Assembly (NCBI GenBank): GCA_020080175.1 | Contig: JAGHQL010000015.1 | Location: forward strand, 124,001-188,000 | From: Glutinoglossum americanum | Lineage: Eukaryota; Ascomycota; Geoglossomycetes; Geoglossales; Geoglossaceae | Direction of reading: 5' to 3' | DNA: 64,000 nt | Shown here: piece by piece, positions 12,401 through 23,506 of the stretch | Layout: every line of letters begins with the position of its first letter | How positions within the stretch are numbered: position 1 is the stretch's first letter | Made by a program: the position numbers and the translations under genes | Notes under the pieces: model-generated | What the model was told of the DNA's origin: nothing | The model's database searches: none | The model's input: the letters and a program-made list of their open reading frames with translations, nothing else

Positions 12401-14041
12401 TTCGAACAAGCGCAATGGCATAGCACCCTCCAGAAGGCTAAAAAGGATGGCAACTATTATCTCGTTCGGGCTAGGCGGGAAAACAAACATCTCGTTGCCA
12501 AGCTCCATATTGGTACGGAGCGACTGTCTTCCCTAACTAAGAACCAGGGCGAGCAACAGGAACAGGGGCGGCCGTCACCTACCGGTCTAGATGGTTTTGG
12601 TGACGAGCACGATGAAATCTTAGTCACATCAGATCTAGCTCCGACCGCAGCCAATTTTAAGGCCCTTGCGCTTGCTAACGCTGGTATCGCATCAGCCAGT
12701 CGGCCATTGCCCAGCGACTCGGACAAAAGTGAGGAACACCCAGCCTTCAAGGGCAAGAGGCGCGGTAGACCCCCCAAAACTTCTCGTTCCCCAATATCCA
12801 AAGCGCCAAAAGAACAAGAGAAAATTGGCAGGCACTTGGTTGAGCCCCCAGAGGACACTAGTGATATCGAGATGGGTATGAAAAGAAGTGGGCCTGGCCG
12901 TGAAAACATCGAAGAATCTATTCCGAAGAAAGGAAGGGCTTCTGCATGGCTGTCTCGCAAGAATCAAGATGAACAAGCAGACCTGCTGGGCAAGCTCCCG
13001 GCACCGCAGCCAACTAAACGCTTTCGGAATCGGAAGAATTCCAACCCTGCACATGGCTCTGATATTAGTAGCCCAGGGGATTTCGCGGAGGCTAATCATT
13101 GCCCTGGCGGTGTCAAGTCTACAACGCCGTCACACAAAAGCACAGAGATTAAAAGACCGCGTGCTCAACCAGGCGAACGGTCTCAAAATCCTTCAGAAAA
13201 TCCGGCTAGGGTGATTAATGTCGCTGGCGCTCGTCCGGCTCCCGACCCGGCCACTTTGAATGGCATCAAACCCAGAAGAAAGTCTAATGGTGAATCTGCC
13301 GCAGAAAAGGCTTACCGTGAGAGCAAGCTCATAGCTATGCGTCTCGCTGAGGGGAAAATCTCGGAAATTTCCTTCGACTCCGATTCCTATTCTTCAGTTT
13401 CCGAAAAGGCCATGAAGGCCACGAAGATCACAAAGATCACAGAGATCACAGAGATCACAAAGACACCCAGGACCCCTAGCCACAGCAGAGAAAAGGTGGT
13501 CACAACCCAAAAGGATACCCCGTCAATTCTCGTTGCTACGAAGAAGCCTATGGTTAGGAAATTCACGGGACCATTACCCTCGCGCTTGCAAGGCAAGAAT
13601 ATAAAGATAATTTCAGCGAAAGAGGCAGAGCGTCGTAAGGTGGCTAGTAGTGCCCCTCCACCAAAAGCCGAGAACCCTGTTCCATCGATAGCATCCCGGA
13701 GATCAATGCCCTCGCCGACAAACATAGTTGGCCTAAGTCGTGCCTACAGCGATTCCGATTCCAACTCTCAATCATCTGGTTTGAACTGTGAAATTACCGC
13801 ACGCTCTAAGGTTTTTCCACCATATTCCAAAAATAAGGCCCAGAGAAACGGACTGAATCCTTCATCACGTATTCCTTCTACAAATGGGGGTCGACTAACT
13901 TCTAACCGCGCCTTGAATGGAAGACGTCAGAGGGTTCTCGACGATCGCGAAGAAGGTCTGTTCGGGGAGGAGGACCAGGAGGTAGTTCTGTCGCCAAAAG
14001 AGTTCCGAGCCGCAATAGACTCCATTGATCGTCGACTTTGA
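9406..14041 (+). CDS. JmjC-domain protein with CDCA7-like zinc finger and AT-hook
   Basis: Exons 9406-9673 and 9732-14041 (58-bp intron) encode 1,525 aa. The start is the ATG of MPSLKEG. Order of parts: a JmjC fold around residues 150-330 with Fe(II) ligands of the H-x-E..H type (H213 and E215 in PAHREMC, His near 307 in PLAPHQVWNRG); a Cys-rich cluster at about 433-483 (CSYCRC, CKEC, CMDC, CWC); a zf-4CXXC_R1-type finger at about 586-651 (CHVCK, HCGCGKSYCY, CPFCLRICSCGQC); an AT-hook-like KRRGRPPK near 1096; and a long disordered basic C-terminal part. JmjC enzymes are 2-oxoglutarate/Fe dioxygenases, often histone demethylases. The 4CXXC_R1 finger is the domain of CDCA7 and of plant IBM1-type demethylases. 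A chromatin role is inferred; the mark it acts on is unknown. Confidence 0.88.
13408..13475 (+). repeat. In-frame 9-bp tandem repeat in the JmjC gene
   Basis: About six copies of a 9-bp unit (AAGATCACA / GAGATCACA) encode a Lys/Glu-Ile-Thr array (KITKITEITEIT) in the disordered tail. The unit length keeps the frame whatever the copy number. Confidence 0.75.
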
Positions 14042-16187
14042 TCCCGGACACAGATCTCCTCAGACTAGACCTCTGAAACCATTCCCTGGGTGAATGATAG
14101 TTTAACAGCTACCCTCTCCGTCCTAACACTAATTTCTTCTGCTCTTCCCCATCGGGATTCGCTATTCGATCATCACTGCACGAACACTCTACACCATCGA
14201 GCAGGAGGATATCAAGAGCTCAATGCAGACCTCAGGCTAACATATAGCGAATTACAGTATCGGCAATACTCTCTTATACCTAATCGAGCACTTGCGCGCA
14301 ATACCCTTCGCGAACCGTTTTTATCTGTCATCGGCCTTTTCCACGCCAGATTAGACATTTCCTCACTAAGATATCGCTTGTCTTCGGGCCTAGGGGGCAT
14401 CATACGGCGTAGTGAGATGTCAATGCGCTTTTAAGTTTCCAGATTTTGTCGCTCTCATTTTCACTTCAAAACACACACACAAGGCTATTATTGCAGACCC
14501 CACTTACCGCTTCTATCACATCTATGCTCTCTTGAAAAGTTTTCATCCACACCGTTCATCGTACGTACAGCCTATCGCCAGACAGGACAGTGGCGATGTA
14601 GAAAGAATTCTCAAAGGTTCCTGACCCTGTTTGCTAATTACGGATGGTATCCTGGCGGCGGAGGAAACGGGTGGGACTGGGAGGCTTATTGTGTAATACA
14701 GAGCTATAGGTTCAACCCAAAGAGTTTCATAAACTAAAAAAAAAAGTAAAAACTCCGTTTGCTGTTTGCTGTGCCATGTTCCTCGCCATCTTACCGCAGA
14801 GTGCAGCCTGTGGTGAGGGATGCGGCAATAGTTTGTAGTTAATCCATTCAACGTAGTTAGACTTAAGAGTTTTTTCTTTTTTCCCCCAAGGCTTGTTTTT
14901 ACCCAAATGGCTGTTCAGCGCCGTGGGATTTTCACACATAAGATCACCAATCTCCCAGACCGCCCCGAGAAGAACCAAAACGGAGGCGGAGAATTTATTT
15001 TAACTTTAATTCTCCTGGGAACGCTGAACCAGAAACCTATCCAATGTCTTACTACGAGGGCCCCCACAATCATCATCAAACACCCAGCACCCAAACGAAA
15101 CGAACCGAAAACAAACATGACACCTGATGACCCCGTGCCCCAGACTTGCGTTGGGGATGGACGGGATGGGGAAATCCAGGGAATCAATAGACTGATTAAG
15201 CCGAGTGTCCCCCGGGTAGGGAGATGTACGGTATTCGCTTTGCCGCTAGGTTGCGTAGGTGATCATGCGGCGCGTAGAGGGAGGAAGCCGCTGAAGGCTG
15301 GCGAAAAGACGAAGAAAAGAGGGGCTCCGTTGTGCCTTGAGGCCTGAGCCGGGATGGAGGTTGTGCGGTGAGGGGCGAAACGGGCACCAACTCAAGCTTT
15401 TTGTGGGAAAACAAAGATCAAATAGCTCTCAAACGGCCGCGGCCGCCTAAATTTTGATTGTCTTATAGAGCAGAGAGAGATGTAAGGATATCTGCCAACC
15501 AAAAATGGCAGGGGGAGAGCAAAACGCTCCCCCTAAACAAATGGGGTGGGGGGTTCGTCTCATGTCGCGTTCTCCGTCAGGTATGATTAGCGGGGGAGGA
15601 GGCGGGTTTCCATTATGCCTGGGCATGCGGGGTCCAAAGATATGCCCGGCATCCTAGCGCCACAACATGTGTGGCCAGGTCGAGTTTTGCTTGGGTGTGT
15701 TCATGCGGCGTTCGGCGCGTAGATGTGGCCTTGTCCCCGGAAACAGGGGCAGAAAGCGCGGCCCTGGCAGTTTCTTCACGCGCACGGTTGGTGCAGGGCC
15801 TGGTCCTCACGATGGATGGATGGGTTATGCATGAGGAGGGCGAAACGAAGGGGCGGCGAGTGGGTGGGTGGAATATGGGAACAGCAGATGGATGGGGTGG
15901 GTATATAAGGAGAGGTAGGTCTGCCTTTTGGCCGGAAGCCCTTTAATATATTTCTTTTGGATTGACACATCACTCACTGCTCTTGCTTGTCGGGATAAGC
16001 ACCAAAGACGCCAGCTACCATTGTTTTGGAGTTCCTTGTTTCCTGAAGAGATTGCTTATAGATCCTTATACCTTGCGGGTCCAAGATTACTTCGCATCAT
16101 CATCGAGAGAGGACGACAATACAGACTAGCCAAACATACGGGCCTCTATCGTATTCTAAATCTAAGATTTAATCCCAGCCACCAACC
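14042..16187. other. 2.1-kb intergenic region upstream of the cupredoxin gene
   Basis: It holds the JmjC 3' end and the cupredoxin promoter. There are A-runs near 14737-14757, a GC-rich 8-bp palindrome (GCGGCCGC, near 15438-15445) and G-rich patches at 15540-15610. Open frames such as 14907-15347 have random-looking composition and no family match, so I call no gene. Confidence 0.5.
15902..15909 (+). promoter_or_regulatory. TATA box of the cupredoxin gene
   Basis: TATATAAG stands about 280 bp before the start codon in an otherwise G-rich context. A typical TATA-to-start spacing with a leader of about 250 nt would fit. Inferred from sequence only. Confidence 0.5.
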
Positions 16188-16895
16188 ATGCTCTCACCAA
16201 CAATCCTCGCAACGACTCTCCTCGCCCTCCTCCTCCCCTTCACAAATGCCCAGTACGGCGCTCCCGATACCCCCAGCTCCTCCACCTCTCCTTTCCCCAC
16301 CTCCGCCAGCAGCGGCAGCAGCTCAACCCACACAATAGAAGTCGGCAACGGGGGCCTAACATTCTCCCCGGACACCCTCAACGTCCCCGTCGGCGACACC
16401 ATCGAATTCCGCTTTTACCCCATGAACCACAGCGTGGTGCAAAGCACATTCGACTCCCCCTGCGTGCCGTCTGGGGACTCTGCGTTATTTTCAGGGTTTT
16501 TCCCAGTACAGAGCGGGATGGCGGGAACTAGCTGGACGATTAAGGTTACCGATACAAAAGCGATCTGGTTGTATTGTTCGCAGGGGTCGCATTGCCAGAT
16601 GGGGATGGCGGCGGTTATTAACCCACCGTGAGTTGATTGTTTGGCTCCTTTCGGGTACTGTGGGATGGGATATGCTAACGGGACCCCCTTCTGGGGAAAT
16701 AGATCTTCGGGCAAAACTCTCAGCGCCTACAAGCAAGCTGCTGTGAACATCGGCGCTTCGGCCAACCCAGCTTCACCTCAGGGCGGGGTTATCGGCCCCG
16801 TAAAAACCCAGTCCTCAGATGCGAGTACCAGGAACGAAGCCATGGGGAAATACGTCTTGGTGATGGCGATGGTAGTCGCGATGTTCACGCTGTAG
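16188..16895 (+). CDS. Secreted cupredoxin-domain protein, probably GPI-anchored
   Basis: Exons 16188-16627 and 16703-16895 (75-bp intron) encode 210 aa. A signal peptide covers about residues 1-21 (LLALLLPFTNA). A Ser/Thr/Pro linker follows, then a cupredoxin fold at about 45-148. Candidate type-1 copper ligands are present: His in MNHSVV, then Cys, His and Met in YCSQGSHCQMGM. The C-terminus ends in a hydrophobic tail (YVLVMAMVVAMFTL) after a Ser-rich stretch, as GPI signals do. The family is the fungal extracellular serine-rich cupredoxin group, found on cell walls; some members are linked to copper binding or surface differentiation. The actual role here is unknown. The next gene also encodes a surface protein. 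Confidence 0.88.
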
Positions 16896-17591
16896 AATGG
16901 GAATAAGCCGGTGTGGTTGTTCCTTCTGCCATTCGAATATGTGTAACAAACTTGGTGTTTTTCTTTCTTTCGATTCCAGCATGTAACTTATTGGGTTATA
17001 TGGGCTTTCGTTGTGGCGGGGTAACCTGTGGTTGGATCCGCAACTTTCACGTTTGAAAAGACAAATAAAATCTATTCATTGAAACTGCCCCAGCGTGAGG
17101 TCTTTAATTTTTGTTTGCCGTGACATGGTTAATATTGAATTATGAATGGGAAGGCTCTTGGGGTCAATGTGTTGGCGTGTCTGGTCCCATTGGAGAATCA
17201 GATCCCCAGGAACCAGCTGTCATGGCTCCTACTACGTAGCAGAGACAAACAACAAACCGGAATCCAACATCCACACAGTCACTACGCATCAGCCATTCAC
17301 CTGAAAGCAAGACAAAATGCTGCGATGAAGTTGTAGAGTCTTCCTCCGGGCACCATTGTCGTCGTCCCCGGCCATCTCAATTTCGCATTGTGACGTTCGC
17401 TACTGCATCCGCTCTGTATTCACCGATGCAACCCACCAAGCCTTATTTTTACTGCCATATATGCGCAGCCTCTTCATTCACCTCCGAGAACTGGCATTGG
17501 CGATATGCTCAAATAGCCCTCCACACCGCATCTACTCTCTAGCACCACCATATTCATAGATCATCCATTCAGTCATTCATTCCTTACCACA
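16896..17591. other. Intergenic region between the two surface-protein genes
   Basis: Holds the 3' end of the cupredoxin gene (an AATAAA signal occurs near 17064) and the promoter of the Cys-module gene. No further gene seen. Confidence 0.45.
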
Positions 17592-19174
17592 ATGCGCAAG
17601 CCTCGATTCTTTGCGCCAGCGCTCCTCCCCCTCCTCTCCATCGCACTCAATGCTCCAGATGCTCTCTCCGCAGAAACAGATCAGTTCGCAAACAGGTGGC
17701 CATACGACCTCCCCGTCGACGCTAAGTTCTGGCCTGAAGATGAACCGTTCCATCGGCGCGACCTCGCGGGTTTCGGTGCCCAGCCACAGACGCAGACCCA
17801 GTCGCGGACGCCGGTTGGCGTAAAAAAGATGAGCGGAGACGAGGGAGAGAAGTTCTACCTAGGGTACTGGGTGTTTGACGGAATGGGTGATGAGGAGCCA
17901 AGCGTTCAATCTCCACTCGAGAATACCAGAATACTACGTCCTCGAGGTGAAGACGACGAGGAGCTCTACGCCAGCGCCTCGATCCCCCACAACCCCCCCT
18001 TCCTCCTCCACGCCCCGCACCACAACGAGGAAAACCAATCCCCCCTCCACCACCCCCGCTCCCCCGCCTCAGCAGCCCTCCTCGCCCTCCAAAACCGCGC
18101 CTTCAAATGCCCCGGCGGAACCGCGGACTGCTCCTCGATCGGACGCCCAAACACTTGCTGCGCGAACGGGGAAGTGTGCCAGATAATCCCGAACACGGGC
18201 CTAGGGGACGTGGGGTGTTGTCCCGTGGGGAAGGGGTGTTCGGGGGACTTGAAGAATTGCGATTTGGGGTTTACAAAGTGTTCGGACGATCTAGGCGGCG
18301 GGTGCTGTATCCCGGATTACGTCTGCGTGTCGATTGGGTGTGAGTTTTTTACCCCTTTTTAGATGTGGCTTTTGTTCTTCTTCAGATATACGTGATCTGA
18401 TGGTGTTTGCCATATTCGACAGGCGGCCCCGGGCCAAACCTCATATCCCTCATCATAGTAACACCTCAAAAAACCAGCACCCCCCCACCCCCCTCCACAT
18501 CTACTTCCGAGCCACCAACCTCCTACACCGGCCCTCAAACCACCTTCTCCTGCCCCAGCGCCTTCCAGCCCTGCCCCGCATCCCTCCTCGGCGGTTGCTG
18601 TCGCACCGACCGCATCTGCGGCGCCACAGATTGCCCCGCCAGCCCCGGCTCCCCCACCTCGCCCTCCGCCACCATCAGCGCCCCCGTCCGGCCCACCACC
18701 AGCGGAGTCCAATCCACCATCACCGGCGTAGGGTGTCCGGTGGGGTACTACCAATGTAACGCTTTTTACCACGGAGACTGCTGCCGTGTCGGCAGGGACT
18801 GCGGGCTCACGGATTGCCCCGCGACTACTGCAGGGAACACGGTGGTGAATTCTAACGGCATCACGATCGTGGCTCCGGGGGGGAGTTTCGCTAATATATC
18901 TAATGGCCTCATCGGAGGGACTACCCCCCCGCCCTCGGCATCGACGGCGGAGAAGCCGGCGCCTAGCTGCGCGTTGGGCTGGTTCTCGTGCGACGCTAGC
19001 GCGAGCGGGGGATGCTGTCCTAGCGGCTTCCAGTGTGCAATCGCGAGTTGCACGGCTGGAGCGGGGAGCGTAGGGAAACTAGCGCCGAGTGCAGGGGGGA
19101 GGGTTGGCGGGCCCGGGTGGCTGCTGTGGTTGGTGGTGGTCGCGGGGGGGATTCTAGGAGGGCTGACGCTGTGA
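17592..19174 (+). CDS. Secreted Cys-module protein with GPI-type tail
   Basis: Exons 17592-18339 and 18423-19174 (83-bp intron, donor GTGAGT, a Cys codon split across the join) give 499 aa. A signal peptide covers about residues 1-27. Residues 28-165 are acidic and Pro-rich. Then come about five Cys modules sharing the pattern C-P-x(4-5)-C..GGCC..C..C: around residues 173-195, 203-250, 290-318, 350-380 and 438-465. Examples are GGCCRTDRICGATDC and GDCCRVGRDCGLTDC. Ser/Thr/Pro linkers join them. The protein ends in a Gly-rich hydrophobic segment (WLLWLVVVAGGILGGLTL), as for a GPI anchor or single membrane span. Similar proteins occur widely in Pezizomycotina without a known function; a cell-wall or adhesion role is an inference. 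Confidence 0.85.
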
Positions 19175-19956
19175 GCGGGGCTGTAGGGAATTTCTGGGAG
19201 CGCTAGCGGTGGGGCTATGGGTTCACGGTGGTGGTGACGGACGATTATGAAGAATGAGCTACGAACGGCCTCTTGACGATTGAATGAACGGAATGGAATG
19301 GAATGGGCGATGGACGTGTTGGGTTTGTAGATGAATCGGCGCGCGCGCTGGCCCCCGGGGTCTAATGTATTCCTAGATGAAACCCCCTAACCCAGCTAAG
19401 GGGGGGAGGCCACTTATATTCATTTTCCCCTCCTTCATCTTTTATTTTATTTTTTCTCCCCTCACCACCCACCACCATGTAGAAGAGAAGAAGGAGAAGA
19501 AAAAAAATAACATTTCAAGATGGGTGATCGGGACGGTGTGTGGTGGTACTCTTCAAGGCATCTGTTGGTGAGATATACGGGAACCCTCGACCCGACCAAT
19601 CGCGGCAAATGTAGCGTAGGGGGCTGATTGTGGTGAACCGGATTTTGACAAGCCGAAGGTTGGGTTCGCGACTACTAGGGTGCTTGAAGGTAAAGCTGAC
19701 GGGAGGGGGATACCCGGATGGAATGTGGCATTGTCTTATTTATTTATTTACTTTCCCCTTTTGCAGTTTTCGCTGGCATCGCGACTTGGATATATTCTAT
19801 ATATAACACACACGCACATACACGTTCCCAGGGCCTAGCAGCAGGAGATCCGGGTGTCTGCGAGGAGGCGTTTCCGCTTGAGGCGATGACTGAAGGGGTG
19901 GTTTTGGCTGATGGTCGGATAGGGAGGACTGCTCTCTCGCCGGGCGTGCCTTCCAC
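19175..19956. other. Convergent intergenic region
   Basis: Lies between the stop codons of the Cys-module gene (+) and TRAPPC2L (-). It contains a pyrimidine-rich block (19425-19475) and an A-rich block (19485-19510), consistent with 3' regions. No gene seen. Confidence 0.45.
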
Positions 19957-20646
19957 TCACCCCCCAACCCCCCCCCTCCACTCCTTCCCAATCCTCGTGA
20001 CCTCCGCCCCGAACCTCCGGCTCACGATCCCCCCCGCCCCGGGCTTCATCCGCTCGTCGGGGATATAAAACGGGTTCTGCAGTAATTGTATATACGCCGT
20101 CTGCAACGCTTTGAAAACCTGCTCCCCTCCCCCCCCCCGTTAGCAAACTGCCTCCCGCGCTCAAAAGGGCCTTTTTGTTTTCTTTTCCCCCCAATATAGA
20201 CTCACGCCTTTAACCTCTCCTTCCCTGACCCCTACCCCCGCACCCCCCCCAACGTCCACGACCACCAAAAACTTCACCGCCGTGTTCGTCACGTACCCGT
20301 AGACTGCCAGCCGCTCGTCTACCGCCTGGAGGAGCCCGAGGTCCTGGTCTGCGGTTTTGAGCGCTATTCGGGAGGTTAGGATGTCGAGGGTGGAGCTCAG
20401 GAGGAGGGAATAGGTTAGTGGTGTGGGGGTGGCTTGGGTGGTTAGGGACTGTGTGCCTGGGGAGGTGGTGGTTTGTGTGGATTGTGGGTCTGGAGACGGG
20501 AAGATGGTCGTGTGGATGGGGTTGTTCTAGAGAGTTGTTAGTGGGTGTTGGAAGTGAAAGGCAGTGGAGGCAGAACGGACGTTAGGACCTAGGACGCAGA
20601 TACATGCTATCCGCGGCCCAGTCGTCGTCGTTGTCGATGTCGCCAT
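19957..20646 (-). CDS. TCA17: TRAPP complex subunit TRAPPC2L/Tca17
   Basis: Three exons, complement of 20581-20646, 20206-20526 and 19957-20118, all phase 0, giving 182 aa. It is easy to miss because no single frame is long. Family marks in order: IACICVLGPNNNPIH at the N-terminus (rebuilt across intron 1), SLLLSSTLDIL, then TADQDLGLLQAVDERLAVYG, NTAVKFLVVVD, and in the last exon VFKALQTAYIQLLQNPFY. These match the sedlin-like (longin) fold of TRAPPC2L. The protein helps assemble the TRAPP tether that activates Rab GTPases at the Golgi. The intron 1 donor is GTCCGT. The C-terminus ends KEWRGGVGG, close to where homologues stop; a GTGAGT overlaps the stop, so a further C-terminal exon cannot be excluded. 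Confidence 0.9.
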
Positions 20647-21101
20647 TTATCCCTCTTCCCCTAACAGCCGTCGTGAGACGAATGCTCGTAAGGCTGAACT
20701 CTGCACGGAAGAACACCTCTGAAAGTGGCAATTGTAACCGAGAAATTTAACCATTTAATCCGATAGTTAAAAGGGCCATTAAAATAACCCTTTTTGGCTG
20801 AAGATTTCCCTTATTTTTTAATCTTAGAGAAACAATTATCTATAAGTTTTAAATTTTTTGCATCCAGTGCAAAGCTGGGTTATCAACATTAAACAGAGAT
20901 ATGGTAGAGCCGGGCCGTTCACCTCCGCCGCCTGGAGGGTTCAAACAAACATAACGCGAATAGATAATGACGAAGAGCCCACCAAATAAACGCGGGGAAG
21001 CAGTCGCGCGCCACAATGCAAAGGACAATAAAACAGACAACAGCCCCATAAATGATATTTGCCCGGCGTCAATCGTGTACACAAATCCATCTCCGCTGTA
21101 T
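20647..21101. other. Promoter region of TRAPPC2L and 3' end of the fusion gene
   Basis: Both flanking genes run on the minus strand. The stretch 20745-20860 is AT-rich. No gene seen. Confidence 0.4.
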
Positions 21102-23506
21102 TCAGGGACCCGGGTCATTTGCATAGATTCCACGGATTACTCTGGCTGGGTTGCCGGCTACAACAACGAACCTTGGGACATCCTATCGTAATGGTTAGAT
21201 ATCGATAGCAAGGCGGAATGATTCAAGTTAATCTGTCCATGACTTACCCTTGTGACTACAGCTCCAGCTCCGATCGTGGAACTTCTACCAATCTTAAGAC
21301 CAGGCCTACGGTTTGATGTTAATTAGGTGTTCGGAGGCAAGCGGTTGGCTCATAGTGGGGTTCAACATACAAGATTGTTACGCCTCCACCAATCCAGCAA
21401 TCATCCTCGATAATTATCCCTCTTCCTAGAGACGGGCCTTGGCTCCCCTTCCTCCTCCGCGGGTCGATAGGTAGGGTAGCTGAATAGATGCTGACGCTGG
21501 GACCAAGGATGCATCTCGCACCGATCGATACAGAGCAGGTGTCCATGATAGTGCAGTTTGCGCCAATGCAGACGTCGTTACCAAGGCTAATGTTATATCC
21601 ATAATCGCAAGTGAACGGCGCCTCAACGACCACGTTTTCGCCGACACTACCAACCGGGGATGTCGGGGTAGCAATGTTGAGGGTGCTCGGAATCTCCTTT
21701 GGCTGGAGAATCGCACGGAAGAGGCGAGATCTCTCATCGCGAGAAACACCCAGGTTGGGGTTAGTGGAATTGTTGAAGCGCCAGCAGGCAGCTTTGCAGC
21801 GCTCTCTCTCATCTACGAGCTCTGGAACATAGGCATAATATAGCTCTCCAGCCAACATCTTTTCCTTCTCGGTCTTCGGTCGTCTTAGTGCCTGATGCTG
21901 AAGCGCGAGTTGAGCCTGTGCCTGCGCCTGGGCTTGGTGAGGTGTTCGGGGACTGGCCGTTTGTGGGGTCTGCACCACAGGCCGGGCAGTTGTTACACTC
22001 GTGGCTGAGGACGGTTCTCCCGGCCGCGGTAGTTCATGCAGAGGAGGAACGCGGTTATAATCGGTCTTTGGGAGGTGACCCGGCATGAATGCTGGAGCCG
22101 CCGTCGTCCCTGGCTTATCCGCAGGCGGTGCTGCATGTTGTGGGCTAGTGGTCATTTGGGCGTCCCGCTCATCGTCGATCAATATAGGCCTTCCACTGAC
22201 ACCACCCTGCCCCGAAGTTGATCCGGCCCGGCGGAATGCCACGGGGCTAGGCTCTAGTCTTTGGTTTGGTTGAGGGTGGCCGGTATAGACAGTGGGTTGG
22301 GGATATGATACGGGAGTCTGAGGTTCCCCGAAGCCATCTTTAGATTGTAGAAGAATCGGAGGCTTTGTGCCAGGGGGCTTATGCCAGCTCGTTCGAGTAC
22401 TATAGCCCTCACAGACAAACCCTCCTCGGATGCAATTGTTACCTAGTGAATACCAACCCGTTAGCCAGTCTTTCCTATGAACCTATATTGCACAAATAAA
22501 GGGTTACGCTACATTCAGGTTTTTGCTCATCGCATTTCTTCTTCCGCCTTCGACAGGTCAAGCAGCCAGTTTTTGTTCGGTTGCTAAACACTCGCTTCCT
22601 CCTTTTATGATCAACCGGGAGACTCGATTGCGGTGTTCGATCGGTACCATAGTCCAAGCTTCGCTGAGGGGTCTCCTGCGAATCTCCATCATCCGGACTC
22701 CCACCTGTCCTCCCCGACTGATCATCGAGATGCTGCGACTCTCTGGTGAGAGCCTCTGCTAATTGAGCATCTGAATGGATCGAGTGGGTCGGTGTCACTG
22801 TATGAGCTTGTTCGTAAGGTTGCCGGGAGCCATTCTGACCGTACCAGGGCGCTACCACAATCGTGTTTTCCCGTCCTTCCTCTGGATGTGGATATTGTCT
22901 CTGCGCATTTTGCTCTTGGCGGGGGCTAGTGCTGTCATGATGTCCCTTTCTTGGGTCAAGCTGGCCCTCATGGCCATCGCCCGGGCTGATTCCGGAATCG
23001 ATATCCGGCTGGCCTCTATAAGTCTGCATGGTTGGTGATTCTTTTTTAGATTGTGGTAGAGTGTGGGTGTGGTATGTAGTTGAGATCGGCTGCACATGTA
23101 GTTTATCCTGTGAATCAGATCTTTTGCGCTTATTAGGGCTAGTGATCGTATTATCACCGTGTGAATTTAGAGCCTGGGGGTATTGGTTCCCAAGCGCACG
23201 GTTTTGCAGGCGTTCACCGTTCGTACTGGGCCGGGGCATTTCTTCTCTCTGAGTGGCGACAGCTAGCTTATCTTCCGGGCGATGATGGTTGCGTGCAGCA
23301 GCTTGGGCTTGCACCACTTGAATTTGGTCGGAAGGCGTTTCTGAGGGTGAGCGAGCATCAGTTGTTCCATTTACAGCTTGGCCTGTGCTTGAAAAGCCTC
23401 GACCATTCACGGCAGTGAACCGCGAAGGCGCAGACTCACCCGAGGCCGTCTCCTCCGGAAAGCCAACACCATTCGAGCCGGAATGAGTTGCTTGAACAGA
23501 TGTCAT
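21102..23506 (-). CDS. Zn2Cys6 DNA-binding domain fused to maltose-acetyltransferase-like domain
   Basis: Complement of 22513-23506, 21371-22442, 21248-21305 and 21102-21182; 734 aa with all phases consistent. The first 310 residues are polar and disordered. A complete Zn2Cys6 binuclear cluster follows: GCLTCRRRKKKCDEQ, then KPEC, NNC and GGFVC, with the fourth Cys codon split by intron 1. A second disordered linker contains a Gln/Ala run. Near residue 535 comes a Mac-type N-terminal cap (KEKMLAGELYYAYVPELVDE), then a left-handed hexapeptide-repeat acetyltransferase (GNDVCIGANCTIMD, EDDCWIGGGVTIL, IGAGAVVTRDVP, VVVAGNPARVIRG). In bacterial maltose acetyltransferase the catalytic His sits in ATHPID; here the same place reads ATLPID, with Leu encoded at 21472-21474. 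This suggests a regulatory, ligand-sensing or structural role in place of catalysis. Confidence 0.9.

Noticed and set aside
14907-15347. 146-codon open frame upstream of the cupredoxin gene
   Set aside because: Random-looking composition with no domain or homologue that I recognise.
19835-20194. 119-codon Gly-rich open frame overlapping TRAPPC2L
   Set aside because: It is the wrong frame of the last exon and intron of the TRAPPC2L gene, whose family motifs appear in the adjacent frame.
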